Positions 9,193-17,769 of a stretch of 64,000 nt of DNA are shown here, one piece after another; positions within the stretch are counted from its first letter, which is position 1, and each line of letters begins with the position of its first letter. The notes under the pieces are model-generated. The model was not told where the DNA came from and made no database searches. It saw only the letters and a program-made list of their open reading frames with translations. Location of the stretch: positions 1-64,000 of the forward strand of contig JAUHXK010000004.1 of the NCBI GenBank assembly GCA_030427405.1. Reading direction: 5' to 3'. This DNA comes from Alphaproteobacteria bacterium. GTDB lineage: Bacteria; Pseudomonadota; Alphaproteobacteria; Rhodobacterales; Rhodobacteraceae. The translations under genes were made by a program, and so were the position numbers.

Positions 9193-9592
9193 GCGCGGAG
9201 GGCCGGATGACCGCTGGGGCCAAACGGCCCGAGAGGAAAGTCCGGACTCCACAAGACAACGGTGCCGGGTAACGCCCGGGCGGGGCAACCCGACGGAAAG
9301 CGCCACAGAAATCAGACCGCCTGCGACCTTGGTCAAAGGTAAGGGTGAAACGGTGGGGTAAGAGCCCACCGCGCCCCTGGCAACAGGGGCGGCACGGCAA
9401 GCCCCACCGGGAGCAATGCCAAATAGGGTCCCCGCGCGGGTTGGTCGGTGCAAGCCGATACCACCGCTAAGCGCGTCTTGGCCGAGAGGGACCGGGTTGG
9501 CAGCTTGAGCCGCGCAGCAATGCGCGGCCTAGAGGAATGGTCATCAAAGGGGGTAACCCCGGAACAGGATCCGGCTTACAGGCCCTCCGCGC
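9193..9592 (+). ncRNA. rnpB: RNase P RNA, class A
   Basis: This is the catalytic RNA that removes 5' leaders from pre-tRNAs. The ends are set by a perfect 12-bp P1 helix, GCGCGGAGGGCC at the 5' end with GGCCCTCCGCGC at the 3' end. Universal core blocks are present: GAGAGGAAAGTCCGGACTCC (CR-I region), the GACGGAAAGCGCCACAGAAA block, GGGTAAGAGCCCACCGC, GCAAGCCCCACCGGGAGCAA, and AGAGGAATGGTCATC (CR-V region) near the 3' end. Total length of about 400 bases is normal for an alphaproteobacterial type A RNA. ORFs that the track lists across it are not genes. Confidence 0.96.
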
Positions 9593-9697
9593 AGATACTT
9601 CCAGCCTCTTCGCCCCGCACCGAAAATCCCACGGTACCCGTGTATCGGTTCAAATGCTAAGCTGCCCCACAGAAACCTCAAACCCGGGAGGAGCGTT

Positions 9698-10405
9698 ATG
9701 AGTTTCATGAAGGCATTGGCGTCGGTCGCTGTCGGTTTCGCAGCGGCGAAAGGTCTTGAGAAATACAAGGAAATGGGCGGTATGGCCGGATTGCAGGACA
9801 TGTTGCAGGGCTCGGGCGGCAGTATGGGAATGGATCAGCTTGGCAAGATGGCGGAACAATTCGGAATGCCGGGCGGCGCATCAGGTCTGCAGGATATGTT
9901 CGGAAAAATGGGGTTGGGCGGGGGCGCTGCCGGTGCCGCCGGGCTGGGCGGATTGCTGAACGCCATGCAGGGGGCCGCCAAAACTGGCAGCCAGCAAACC
10001 GCAGACATGATGGATACCGTCTTTCAGGGAACACCCGCCGGGGCCGCGATTGAACAGCAGGCCAAACTGATGCTGCGCGCAATGATCCAGGCCGCCAAGG
10101 CGGATGGTGAACTGGACGAGCAAGAGAAACAGACCATCATCGGTGAGCTTGGCGAAGACATCAGCGATGACGAGCGCGCCTTTGTGCTGGACCAGCTCGA
10201 AGCACCGGTCGACGTGATGGGATTGGCGGCCGAGGCCGGCGCACCATTGAAGACCCAGGTCTATGCCACATCTCTGGCCGCGATTCGGTTGGACAACCAG
10301 CAAGAGGCAGCCTATCTGCTGCAACTGGCAACGGCTTTGGGCCTGTCCGACGCGGAACGCGACCAGATTCATGAGTATATGGGCGCGCCCAAACTCTCGA
10401 CCTAA
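9698..10405 (+). CDS. DUF533 family protein (YebE-like, TerB superfamily)
   Basis: The 235-residue product starts [26 protein letters not shown], a short hydrophobic segment. A Gly/Met-rich linker of ~80 residues follows ([11 protein letters not shown] repeats). The C-terminal ~130 residues are an all-helical DUF533/TerB-like domain ([28 protein letters not shown], with an acidic DGELDEQE loop). The ATG follows a strong GGGAGGAG ribosome site. Members are inner-membrane-associated proteins without a defined biochemical role. The C-terminal helical domain resembles that of the J-domain protein at 53268-53948. Confidence 0.82.
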   Translation: MSFMKALASVAVGFAAAKGLEKYKEMGGMAGLQDMLQGSGGSMGMDQLGKMAEQFGMPGGASGLQDMFGKMGLGGGAAGAAGLGGLLNAMQGAAKTGSQQTADMMDTVFQGTPAGAAIEQQAKLMLRAMIQAAKADGELDEQEKQTIIGELGEDISDDERAFVLDQLEAPVDVMGLAAEAGAPLKTQVYATSLAAIRLDNQQEAAYLLQLATALGLSDAERDQIHEYMGAPKLST

Positions 10406-10445
10406 GGTACGGGTCATTTCCGAAGGTCCTTGCGGCCGATTGGTC

Positions 10446-10473
10446 TTGACACGGGCCGTGCAGCGCGTAAAAG
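10446..10473 (+). promoter_or_regulatory. Predicted sigma-70 promoter of rpmG
   Basis: TTGACA at 10446-10451 and TAAAAG at 10468-10473 are separated by 16 bases, about 60 bases upstream of the rpmG start. The -35 is perfect and the -10 partial. Confidence 0.5.
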
Positions 10474-10532
10474 CGCACGCTCAAGAGGATTCAACCGAAA
10501 GGCCCCTGCCTTTTCGGACGCAGGAGATAACC

Positions 10533-10700
10533 ATGGCGAAGCCGACGACAATCAAGATCCGTCTGAACTCGACCGCGGGCACGGGCCACTTCTACGTGAC
10601 CAAGAAAAACGCACGCACCATGACGGAGAAAATGACCGTTCGTAAATACGACCCGGTCGCTCGCAAGCATGTCGAGTACAAGGAAGGCAAGATCAAGTAA
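10533..10700 (+). CDS. rpmG: 50S ribosomal protein L33, cysteine-free form
   Basis: The track frame starts 90 codons too early. The ATG at 10533 behind CAGGAG gives the normal 55-residue protein [56 protein letters not shown]33 is a large-subunit protein near the E site. This copy has no CxxC pairs, so it is the zinc-independent form. It has its own promoter and a strong intrinsic terminator, so it is a monocistronic unit. Confidence 0.98.
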   Translation: MAKPTTIKIRLNSTAGTGHFYVTKKNARTMTEKMTVRKYDPVARKHVEYKEGKIK

Positions 10701-10728
10701 TCTGCTTTCAAGTTACAGACTTCGGGAA

Positions 10729-10757
10729 AAGGGTTCTGCCGGGCAGAGCCCTTTTTT
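10729..10757 (+). terminator. Intrinsic terminator of rpmG
   Basis: GGGTTCT and AGAGCCC pair across GCCGGGC (extendable with one G-U pair) and are followed by TTTTTT. Confidence 0.88.
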
Positions 10758-10920
10758 CTTGCGCGGGTAACGTTTCGTCTTTGCGCAATTTCTGGGGCCA
10801 CCGGCGTTTGAGCCGTTGCAGTGGCGCATCAGCCCCGCAGGCAATCTGCGCGCCTGTGGCTTGCATTTTCAGGCGGCCTGCCGCTACGCTTCAGCAACCC
10901 GATGCAAAATGTTGACCGCC

Positions 10921-11427
10921 ATGAAAAAAATCTTGTTGCCCGCAATCGCCGTTCTGAGCCTTTCGGCCTGTGAAGATCCGTTCAACCGAGAAGGTGTCGG
11001 CTTTACCGGGATCGACGGCGAGCCGCGCACGGTTTCCGACGTCAAAGGCGCGGTGGCCTTTGTACCGCCAGCCACCAATGTGCCCGCGGAACTGGCCGAA
11101 CTGCCCACGGTTCACGTGCAGTCAGACAAGGTCGAATTCGAAAAAATCGCAGGCGTTGCCATAGACAATGGCGGTCGCAGCGATACCAGTGCGGTCCACC
11201 TGTCCGGCAGCAGCACCGATATGTTCCTGAGCACCGTCAGGGTCAACGGAACGCTGTTCGGTGTTCTGCGCACGCCGAACAACAGCGTCAAGGTAGACAA
11301 CTCTGTCGGCGCAACCTTTGGCAGCGAAACCGAACGGTTCACGGGGTGCCTGCCCGCAGGTGACGTTTATCGCAAGGGCGGATCGTCCAGAAGTTCGGGA
11401 TTTGCAGTGCCGCTGAATTGTAGCTGA
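10921..11427 (+). CDS. Conserved lipoprotein of unknown function
   Basis: The ATG at 10921 opens a lipoprotein signal (MKKILLPAIAVLSLSACEDP, lipobox LSAC); another ATG 4 codons upstream is in frame. The ~150-residue mature domain is mixed and beta-rich, with a Cys near the end (FTGCLPAGDVYRKGG) and a terminal LNCS that could form a disulfide. I recognise no domain. It is monocistronic, between the rpmG and its own terminator. Nothing in the neighbourhood suggests a specific role. Confidence 0.65.
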   Translation: MKKILLPAIAVLSLSACEDPFNREGVGFTGIDGEPRTVSDVKGAVAFVPPATNVPAELAELPTVHVQSDKVEFEKIAGVAIDNGGRSDTSAVHLSGSSTDMFLSTVRVNGTLFGVLRTPNNSVKVDNSVGATFGSETERFTGCLPAGDVYRKGGSSRSSGFAVPLNCS

Positions 11428-11452
11428 AACTAAGGACAGCTTTTCCAGACAG

Positions 11453-11480
11453 GCCCCTGCCAATCGGCGGGGGCTTTTTT
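11453..11480 (+). terminator. Intrinsic terminator of the lipoprotein gene
   Basis: GCCCCTGCC and GGCGGGGGC pair (one G-U) across AATC, followed by TTTTTT. Confidence 0.88.
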
Positions 11481-11547
11481 GTTGTGCCGGTGTGACGGGC
11501 GCTGCGGCGGGTCCGGTCCTCTTGGGAGTGTCACCGGAAGCGCCATG

Positions 11548-11577
11548 AAAAAGGGCGGCTCCGTGAGGAACCGCCCC
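11548..11577 (-). terminator. Intrinsic terminator of the BI-1 family gene
   Basis: On the minus strand GGGCGGTTCC pairs with GGAGCCGCCC across TCAC and is followed by TTTTT. It lies 24 bases after the stop of the minus-strand gene. Confidence 0.85.
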
Positions 11578-11601
11578 GGTCATTCAATCGCGAAGTCAGC
11601 G

Positions 11602-12339
11602 TTATTCGCGGTTTCCAAGCAATTGCAGCAGGAACATGAACATGTTGATAAAGTCGAGATACAGGTTCAATGCACCCATGATCGCAGCCTTGCCGAGCCA
11701 TTCCTGATCGCCGGAATGTGCCATTTGCAGGTAGGTCGTCTTGATCTTTTGCGTGTCGTAAGCCGTCAGGCCCGCAAAAATCAGTACGCCAAGGATCGAC
11801 ACGGCGAACATGATTGCCGGGGACTGAAGGAACAGGTTGATGACCATGGCAACGACCAGGCCAATCACGCCCATCATCAGGAACGTGCCCATGCCGGACA
11901 GGTCTTTCTTGGTGACATAACCATAAAGAGACAGGCCAGCGAAGGCGATCGAGGTCACGAGGAATACCTGAGCGATGGAGATGCCGGTGAAGGCAACGAA
12001 GATCCAGCTCATGGACAAACCCATGACCGCCGAGAAGGCATAGAAAAACAGCTGTGCGCCCGATGCGGACAGGCGGTTGATCATTGCGCCAAAGGCAAAG
12101 ACCATGATCAGCGGCGCAAACATCACGATCCAGCCGAGGATGTTCGGGCTCAGCGTGATCGGGTCGCGGAAAACGGCCAAAAGCTGTGGGCTGGTGCCAA
12201 CGGCCCAGGCCACCGCAAAGGTGATCAGCATGCCGACCGACATCGTGCCGTATACTTTGTTCATGTGGGCGCGCAGGCCCTCGTCGATCTCGGCGGCACG
12301 GGTTCCGGTTGCTGTCCGGATCGTGTCAAATTGTGCCAT
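11602..12339 (-). CDS. Bax inhibitor-1/YccA family membrane protein
   Basis: The 245-residue product has seven hydrophobic segments after a short soluble N-terminus (MAQFDTIRTATGTRAAEIDEGLRAHMNKVYGTMSVGML). The hallmark C-terminal half is present: GYVTKKDLSGMGTFLMMG, then FAGLTAYDTQKIK and a final LDFINMFMFLLQLLG helix. BI-1/TMBIM proteins are pH-sensitive Ca2+ leak channels. Bacterial members include YetJ (Ca2+ leak) and E. coli YccA (FtsH modulator), so the precise role here is open. The unit is monocistronic with its own terminator. Confidence 0.92.
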   Translation of the reverse strand: MAQFDTIRTATGTRAAEIDEGLRAHMNKVYGTMSVGMLITFAVAWAVGTSPQLLAVFRDPITLSPNILGWIVMFAPLIMVFAFGAMINRLSASGAQLFFYAFSAVMGLSMSWIFVAFTGISIAQVFLVTSIAFAGLSLYGYVTKKDLSGMGTFLMMGVIGLVVAMVINLFLQSPAIMFAVSILGVLIFAGLTAYDTQKIKTTYLQMAHSGDQEWLGKAAIMGALNLYLDFINMFMFLLQLLGNRE

Positions 12340-12512
12340 TAAGGGTCTCCCTTCGATATTCGCGATTCAGCCCGCACATAGGGGCGGATTTCCCTATAAA
12401 TATCGGAGAGAGTGGCAGGTGTTTCAAGGGTTTTAAGGCTAAAACTCGTGAAAACCTCGGGCATTTCCGACGGCCTTTATAGGAAAGCCGCGGAAATGCC
12501 CGGGCGGGTCGA

Positions 12513-12731
12513 TCAGGACGGTGTGTTCAACCATGTGTCAGGCGCGTCCCAAAAGGGGCGGTTTGCCTCGGCATTGGCTTGGGCGCGGGTTACGCCGATA
12601 TCTTCCAGGGCACGATCATCCAATTCGGCGAGGCGCCGCCGCTGGCGGGCGAGGGCCAGCAGGTTCAGCACGCGGATCGCAGGAAATGCGGGTTTTGCCG
12701 CCAGCGGCCTTGAAACGGTAACTTGGGTCAT
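12513..12731 (-). CDS. DUF1127 family small protein
   Basis: The track adds 16 codons upstream; the likely start is MTQVTVSRPL at 12731, giving 72 residues. The C-terminal half is the Arg-rich DUF1127/YjiS motif, RQRRRLAELDDRALEDIGVTRAQANAEANRPFWDAP. Characterised small alphaproteobacterial DUF1127 proteins affect RNA turnover, phosphate and carbon metabolism or stress responses. This copy is divergent from a LysR gene, and a dyad in the shared 127-base region suggests that the regulator controls it. Confidence 0.85.
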   Translation of the reverse strand: MTQVTVSRPLAAKPAFPAIRVLNLLALARQRRRLAELDDRALEDIGVTRAQANAEANRPFWDAPDTWLNTPS

Positions 12732-12791
12732 TTGACGTTTCCTTCCATGTTTGCTGATGAAAACTGGGGGTTCAATCAACTTCCTTGATCT

Positions 12792-12812
12792 ATATGGCGC
12801 GGCGTGGCATAT
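12792..12812. promoter_or_regulatory. ATATG-N11-CATAT dyad, candidate LysR operator
   Basis: A perfect 5-base inverted repeat with an 11-base spacer lies between the divergent DUF1127 and LysR genes. It is 46 bases before the LysR start and 60 bases before the DUF1127 start. LysR-type regulators typically bind interrupted dyads of this kind. The assignment is inferred from position. Confidence 0.5.
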
Positions 12813-12858
12813 TTTAAAAATGAATGTTTTTGAGCAATGTCATCAGGAAATGTGAAGT

Positions 12859-13740
12859 ATGCGAAATCTGGACATAACGACACTACGATCCTTTGTTGCC
12901 GTCGCCGATCATGGCGGGGTGACCCGCGCGGCCGGTTTTCTGCATCTGACCCAGTCCGCTGTGTCGATGCAGCTCAAGCGGCTGGAAGAGTTGCTTGGGA
13001 TTGATCTGCTGGATCGCAGCGGCAGGACAATCGCCCTGACCGCTTCGGGCGACCAGTTGCTGACTTATGCGCGGCGCATGATCGCCCTGAATGACGAGGT
13101 CATGTCCAAGCTGACGGACCAGGCCTTTGAGGGCGAGGTGGTTCTGGGCGTGCCACATGACATTGTCTACCCGGCGATTCCGCGGGTGCTTCAACGTTTC
13201 AATGCCGATTTCCCGCGTGTGCGGGTGCAGCTGGTATCGTCGTATTCGCTGCAGTTGAAGGATATGTTCAAAAAAGGCGATTGCGACCTGATCCTGACCA
13301 CCGAACCATCAACGGCCGACGGGGCGGAAACCGTGGCCGAGCTGCCGTTGCGCTGGATAGGGGCCCCTGGCGGGTCGGCGTGGCGCCGCCGCCCCATTCC
13401 GCTTGCGGTCGGAAGGCGCTGCATGTTCCGACCTCAGATCATTGCGGCATTGGATCAGGCCGGAATCCCGTGGGAACTGTCCGTGGAAACGGAAAATGAC
13501 CGCACGATCGAGGCAACCGTCAGCGCCGACCTTGCCGTGCACGCTGTGCTGGAAGGGACCGAGGCGGCCCATCTCAAACAAATCGAATGCGGCGGTGTCC
13601 TGCCAGATTTACCGGCTCATAAGATCAACCTTTATGGCGGTGACATTGGGCGCGGCCCGGTGGTCGAAGCTTTGGCGGACCTGGTCAGGCAGAACTTTCA
13701 GATGTTGGGCAGCCCGACCCTGCGCGCGGTTGCCGGGTAA
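12859..13740 (+). CDS. LysR-family transcriptional regulator
   Basis: The 293-residue protein has an N-terminal winged HTH (DITTLRSFVAVADHGGVTRAAGFLHLTQSAVSMQLKRLEELLG) followed by a periplasmic-binding-type effector domain (EGEVVLGVPHDIVYPAIPRVLQRFNADFPRVRVQL). The effector is not predictable. The gene is divergent from the DUF1127 gene across a region with a dyad site. The gene just downstream, a quinone oxidoreductase, faces it tail to tail and is not an obvious target. Confidence 0.9.
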   Translation: MRNLDITTLRSFVAVADHGGVTRAAGFLHLTQSAVSMQLKRLEELLGIDLLDRSGRTIALTASGDQLLTYARRMIALNDEVMSKLTDQAFEGEVVLGVPHDIVYPAIPRVLQRFNADFPRVRVQLVSSYSLQLKDMFKKGDCDLILTTEPSTADGAETVAELPLRWIGAPGGSAWRRRPIPLAVGRRCMFRPQIIAALDQAGIPWELSVETENDRTIEATVSADLAVHAVLEGTEAAHLKQIECGGVLPDLPAHKINLYGGDIGRGPVVEALADLVRQNFQMLGSPTLRAVAG

Positions 13741-13746
13741 TGCCTT

Positions 13747-14703
13747 TCAGGGCGTGATCACGACTTTCCCGGTCGATTTCCGGTCTTTCAACAGCGCCAT
13801 TCCCCGGGCCGTGTCGGTCAGGGGAAGGACATGGCTGACATGCGGTTTGATCAGGCCCTCTGCCAGCCAGCGGAAAAGCGTATCGAAACTGTCCTGCACG
13901 ATCTCGGGGCGGAACTTGAGGTATCCGCCGATATAGACGCCGATAACGGTCAGGTTCTTGACCAAAAGGTGATTGGCGGGGATCTGCGGGACATCGCCAC
14001 CGGCGAAGCCTATCGGCAGCAACCGGCCCTCGGGGTTGGTTGCGCGAAAGGCCGCCTTGAAGACGTCCCCCCCAATGGCGTCATAGACGACATCTGCGCC
14101 GCCCAGGTCCCGAACGCGTTGGCGCAAATCCTCATCTGCATCAACCAGGTGATCCGCCCCTGCGGCACGGGCGACCTCAAGTTTTTCGCTGCCGCGGGCC
14201 TGGGCGATGACGGTCGCCCCCATCAACTTGCCAATTTCGACGGCGGTCAAGCCAACGCCGCCTGCCGCGCCGGTCACCAAAAGGGTTTCGCCTTTTTGCA
14301 GGCGCGCGCGGTGGTTCAGCGCGATATGGCTGGTTCCATAGGCAATCATGATGGCGGCGGCATCTTGAAAGCTGACATTTTCCGGCAACAGAATCACCCG
14401 CTGCGCGTCAAAAACGCCAAACTCCGCCAATCCACCCTGGCCCGAGTAAATTGCAACCCGGTCGCCCCGCTTCAATCCGGCAACACCCGGCCCGATTTCG
14501 TCAATGACGCCTGCGATCTCCATGCCCATCGTGAAGGGGGCGGGCGGGGTGTCCTGATAGGTTCCCTTTTGCATTAGCAGATCGGCAAAATTCAACGCAC
14601 AGGCCCGAATGGCCACGCGAATCTGGCCCGCGCCCGGAACCGGCAGGTCGATATCGCACAAGGTTGCGGCGGCATTTTCCGACTGAATTCGATAGGCCAG
14701 CAT
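13747..14703 (-). CDS. Quinone oxidoreductase-like MDR family protein
   Basis: The ATG at 14703 behind CGGAGG gives 318 residues starting MLAYRIQSENAAATLCDIDLP; the track start 14 codons upstream lacks a ribosome site. Domains are an N-terminal GroES-like fold (ACALNFADLLMQKGTY) and a Rossmann domain with TGAAGGVGLTAVEIGKLMGATVIAQARG. The catalytic-zinc Cys/His pattern of alcohol dehydrogenases is missing, which places it with the NADPH:quinone reductase (Qor/zeta-crystallin) branch. Substrate is unknown; NADPH dependence is inferred from the family. Confidence 0.88.
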   Translation of the reverse strand: MLAYRIQSENAAATLCDIDLPVPGAGQIRVAIRACALNFADLLMQKGTYQDTPPAPFTMGMEIAGVIDEIGPGVAGLKRGDRVAIYSGQGGLAEFGVFDAQRVILLPENVSFQDAAAIMIAYGTSHIALNHRARLQKGETLLVTGAAGGVGLTAVEIGKLMGATVIAQARGSEKLEVARAAGADHLVDADEDLRQRVRDLGGADVVYDAIGGDVFKAAFRATNPEGRLLPIGFAGGDVPQIPANHLLVKNLTVIGVYIGGYLKFRPEIVQDSFDTLFRWLAEGLIKPHVSHVLPLTDTARGMALLKDRKSTGKVVITP

Positions 14704-15038
14704 TCTGTTTCCTCCGTTCGGGCGACATAGGCCACCGTTCGGCAAGACGTGTCAATCACGCAGTCGAATGAGCATTTGCCAGACCCGGCAATGCCTTTGT
14801 CGCCGGTCACGAAACAATGACGTAGTGTCTCAACGCGATACAACCACAAACCATTGTGCGATGTGGCAGATTCAACCTTCTTGAAAAAATTCCCAAAAAG
14901 CGCAATATTGTGCCATGGTGCCGTTTCGGGGGGCACGATCCGATTAAACAGTTCTTTAGAAGAGGTCCGATATAGTCGGGCTCTCGGGTCCTGTCGCGTT
15001 TTCCCGAGCGGTTGTTTGAGTAACAGAGGAGAATACCA
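14704..15038. other. 335-base intergenic region before the XRE gene
   Basis: No ORF with a ribosome site or protein-like composition was found. It holds the divergent promoters of the oxidoreductase and the XRE regulator. TTGAAA and CAATAT spaced 16 bases apart near 14880-14907 may be the forward promoter, which would leave a long 5' leader of ~130 bases. A short TTGCC-N6-GGCAA repeat occurs near 14776. Confidence 0.45.
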
Positions 15039-15410
15039 ATGACCCATCACGTCGATGTCCATGTGGGCAAGCGCGTCCGACATCGCCGCTGGCTGATTGG
15101 CATGACTCAGCAACAGCTGGCGCAGCAAGTTGGTATCAAGTTTCAACAGATTCAAAAGTATGAAACAGGTGCCAACCGGATCAGCGCATCGCGCCTTTGG
15201 GACATCGCCGAGGCGTTGGACGTTCCGGTCAGTTTCTTCTTTGAAGGCCTTGAGGAATCGCAAAAGGAAGAACCCGGCAAGAAATCTGTTCCGGCAGACC
15301 TGATGGGCGACAAAGAAGCTTTGGATCTTGTTCGCTCATATTACGCCATTCCGGAAAATCAGCGTCGCCGCCTGTTCGAACTTGCGCGTGTTCTCAGCGA
15401 CGTTGCCTGA
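15039..15410 (+). CDS. XRE-family regulator (PraR/PhrR-like)
   Basis: The 123-residue product has an HTH_3 domain in the first 70 residues: GKRVRHRRWLIGMTQQQLAQQVGIKFQQIQKYETGANRISASRLWDIAEALDVPVSFFFEG. A helical tail ends ENQRRRLFELARVLSDVA. The layout matches the alphaproteobacterial XRE regulators that include rhizobial PraR and PhrR. The start is fixed by AGAGGAGAATACCAATG. A histidinol-phosphatase gene follows 44 bases downstream and may share the transcript. Targets are unknown. Confidence 0.85.
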   Translation: MTHHVDVHVGKRVRHRRWLIGMTQQQLAQQVGIKFQQIQKYETGANRISASRLWDIAEALDVPVSFFFEGLEESQKEEPGKKSVPADLMGDKEALDLVRSYYAIPENQRRRLFELARVLSDVA

Positions 15411-15454
15411 AACAACACCTTGACTCCGCAGGATGTGTTCCGCACGGGTAGCCC

Positions 15455-16246
15455 ATGCAAAACTCACGTCTGAGCGATCTGGAAATTGCCGAGAAAATGG
15501 CCGACGCGGCGCGTGCGGCCATTTTGCCGTTTTTCCGGCAGACCAACCTGGAAACATCCAACAAGCTCCAATCCGGGTACGACCCGGTGACGGTTGCCGA
15601 TCGCGAGGCCGAACAGGCCATGCGCGCGGTGCTTGCGGAATTCCGCCCCGATGATGGCGTACTGGGCGAAGAGTTCGGCGCCAGCAAAGGCGCTTCCGGG
15701 CGCACTTGGGTGCTTGACCCGATCGACGGAACCCGCGGGTTTGTCAGCGGAACGCCAACCTGGGGCGTGTTGATCGCACTTGGGCAAGGCAAGGGTCCAA
15801 TGCTTGGAGTCATCGATCAGCCCTATATCGGTGAAAGGTTCATCGGCAGCCCGGATGGCGCCTTTATGACGGGCCCCCTGGGCCGGGCCACTCTTGAGAC
15901 GCGCGCGCTCCGTGGCCTTGATCAGGCGATCCTGTTCACCACCTTCCCCGAGGTTGGAACCGAAGCAGAAGCGCGCGCTTTTCAGGCCGTTGCGGACAAG
16001 GTGAAGCTGACACGGTACGGGATGGACTGCTATGCTTATGCCCTGTTGGCCGCCGGTCAGGTCGATCTGGTTATCGAGGCCGGGTTGAACGCTTATGACA
16101 TACAGGCCCCGATTGCGGTGATCGAGGCCGCAGGCGGTATCGTGACCGACTGGCAAGGCGGCCCCGCCTATGATGGCGGCCGTGCCCTGGCAGCCGCCAA
16201 TCCCGAAATTCACGCCGCAGCACTGGAAATCCTGCGCCAGTACTGA
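15455..16246 (+). CDS. hisN: Histidinol-phosphatase, inositol-monophosphatase family
   Basis: The 263-residue Mg-dependent phosphatase carries the IMPase motifs LGEEFG, WVLDPIDGTRGFVSG (metal-binding DPIDGT) and the C-terminal NAYDIQAPIAVIEAAGG. The RGFVSG continuation after DPIDGT is typical of the HisN branch, which dephosphorylates L-histidinol phosphate in alphaproteobacteria that lack the HisB-type enzyme. Other IMPase substrates remain possible. No other his gene is nearby. Confidence 0.85.
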   Translation: MQNSRLSDLEIAEKMADAARAAILPFFRQTNLETSNKLQSGYDPVTVADREAEQAMRAVLAEFRPDDGVLGEEFGASKGASGRTWVLDPIDGTRGFVSGTPTWGVLIALGQGKGPMLGVIDQPYIGERFIGSPDGAFMTGPLGRATLETRALRGLDQAILFTTFPEVGTEAEARAFQAVADKVKLTRYGMDCYAYALLAAGQVDLVIEAGLNAYDIQAPIAVIEAAGGIVTDWQGGPAYDGGRALAAANPEIHAAALEILRQY

Positions 16247-16362
16247 ATCCTGTTGTCGCAATGACCGGACCCGGCTACCCTGAGGGCGGCCGGTTCTTAT
16301 GCCCGTTTTCCACTGGCCAACGCACTCATGGCATGAGGCGGGCGGATGCAGGAGTGCACGCG

Positions 16363-17697
16363 ATGACCGAAACGCTCATCAGAAACGCCCACACGATACT
16401 GACGATGGACGAAGACAGGCGCGAATTGACCGACGCCGATCTTTTGATCCGAGACGGCGAACTCATTCGCATCGGCCACCAGCTTGAATGCGACGGAGAA
16501 ACCCTGGACGCCTCAGGCTGCGTGGTCACGCCGGGGCTGGTAAATACCCACCACCATCTTTACCAGACATTGACCCGTGCCGTGCCCGGCGGGCAGGATG
16601 CGTTGCTGTTTGGCTGGCTCAAGACGCTCTATCCGATCTGGGCACGTTTCGGCCCGGACGAGATGTTTGTCTCGGCGCAGATCGGCCTGGCTGAACTGGC
16701 GCTGTCCGGGTGCACGCTCAGCTCGGACCACCTGTACCTTTATCCGAATGGCGCCCGCCTGGATGACACTATTGTCGCGGCGGCCGAAATCGGCCTGCGC
16801 TTTCACCCGACCCGGGGCGCGATGAGCATCGGCGAAAGCGCCGGCGGGTTGCCGCCCGACAGCCTGGTCGAGGCCGAAACCGCCATTCTCAAAGATATGA
16901 TCCGCGTGGTGGACATGTTTCACGACCCGTCACCGGGTTCGATGTGCCGTGTCGGTCTGGCACCCTGTTCACCCTTTTCCGTCAGCCGTGACCTGATGCG
17001 TGACACCGCGCTTCTGGCTCGGGACAAGCACGTGATGCTGCATACGCACCTGGCCGAAAACGACGAAGACATATCTTATTCTCAATCGCAGTTCGGATGT
17101 CGCCCCGGGCAATATGCCGAAGACCTGGGATGGACCGGACCCGATGTCTGGCACGCGCATTGCGTCAAGCTGGACCAGAATGAAATCGACCTGTTCGCAC
17201 GGACAGGCACCGGGGTCGCGCATTGTCCGTGTTCCAATTGCCGGTTGGGGTCGGGCATCGCGCCTGTCCGCAAGATGCGCGACTGCGGTGTCCCGGTCGG
17301 GCTGGGCGTCGACGGTTCAGCCAGCAATGACAGCGGCAACCTCGCGTCCGAGGCCCGGCAGACCATGCTGCTGCAACGGGTTGCCAATGGCGCAGATGCC
17401 ATGTCCGCGCGCGAGGCGCTTGAAATCGCGACAAGAGGCGGGGCCGATGTGCTCAACCGCCCCGATTGCGGACGTCTGATGCCGGGAAAGCGCGCGGATA
17501 TTGCCATTTGGGATGTCGGCGGGATCGACAGTGCCGGCAGTTGGGATCCCGCCGCGCTGCTGCTGGCGGGCCCCACACGCGTCAAGCATCTTTTCGTCGA
17601 AGGACGCCAGATCGTGAATGACGGGCAAATCGCCACCATTGATCTGCCCCGCACCATAGAAACCCAAAACCGGTTGGCACGGCGTTTGATCACCTAG
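16363..17697 (+). CDS. 8-oxoguanine deaminase-type amidohydrolase
   Basis: The track begins 34 codons upstream; the ATG at 16363 behind AGGAG opens MTETLIRNAHTILTMDEDRRELTDADLLIRDGEL, the normal N-terminus. The 444-residue protein is a metal-dependent amidohydrolase: VTPGLVNTHHHLYQTL, HTHLAENDEDI, WHAHCVKLDQNEI and GLGVDGSASNDSGNL supply the metal and catalytic residues. It falls in the AtzB/TrzN/8-oxoguanine deaminase branch. It is convergent with a guanine deaminase, supporting a purine-base substrate. Triazine hydrolase activity cannot be excluded from sequence alone. Confidence 0.83.
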   Translation: MTETLIRNAHTILTMDEDRRELTDADLLIRDGELIRIGHQLECDGETLDASGCVVTPGLVNTHHHLYQTLTRAVPGGQDALLFGWLKTLYPIWARFGPDEMFVSAQIGLAELALSGCTLSSDHLYLYPNGARLDDTIVAAAEIGLRFHPTRGAMSIGESAGGLPPDSLVEAETAILKDMIRVVDMFHDPSPGSMCRVGLAPCSPFSVSRDLMRDTALLARDKHVMLHTHLAENDEDISYSQSQFGCRPGQYAEDLGWTGPDVWHAHCVKLDQNEIDLFARTGTGVAHCPCSNCRLGSGIAPVRKMRDCGVPVGLGVDGSASNDSGNLASEARQTMLLQRVANGADAMSAREALEIATRGGADVLNRPDCGRLMPGKRADIAIWDVGGIDSAGSWDPAALLLAGPTRVKHLFVEGRQIVNDGQIATIDLPRTIETQNRLARRLIT

Positions 17698-17709
17698 CGG
17701 GGTCCGCTT

Positions 17710-17758
17710 TTCACCTGGCCTGAAATATCCCCGCCGGAGGCATGCGCCGCAGGCGCAT
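17710..17758 (-). repeat. Composite intergenic repeat, copy B (partial, reverse)
   Basis: TTCACCTGGCCTGAAATATCCCCG is the reverse complement of the repeat core. It is followed by a perfect 7-bp hairpin ATGCGCC/GGCGCAT. The outer GGGGC hairpin of other copies is missing. It lies between two convergent deaminase genes. Confidence 0.6.
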
Positions 17759-17769
17759 TTCAACCCGAC

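Noticed and set aside
9105-9660. Track ORFs across 9.1-9.66 kb on both strands
   Set aside because: They lie over the composite repeat and the RNase P RNA gene, whose conserved core blocks and closing helix explain the sequence.
11479-12342. 287-codon plus-strand ORF opposite the BI-1 gene
   Set aside because: It is a His/Gln/Asp-rich antisense shadow of the membrane protein gene, which has its own terminator, conserved motifs and correct length.
14776-14791. TTGCC-N6-GGCAA repeat as an operator for the XRE gene
   Set aside because: The arms are only 5 GC-rich bases with no second copy in the window, and chance occurrence is likely at this GC content.
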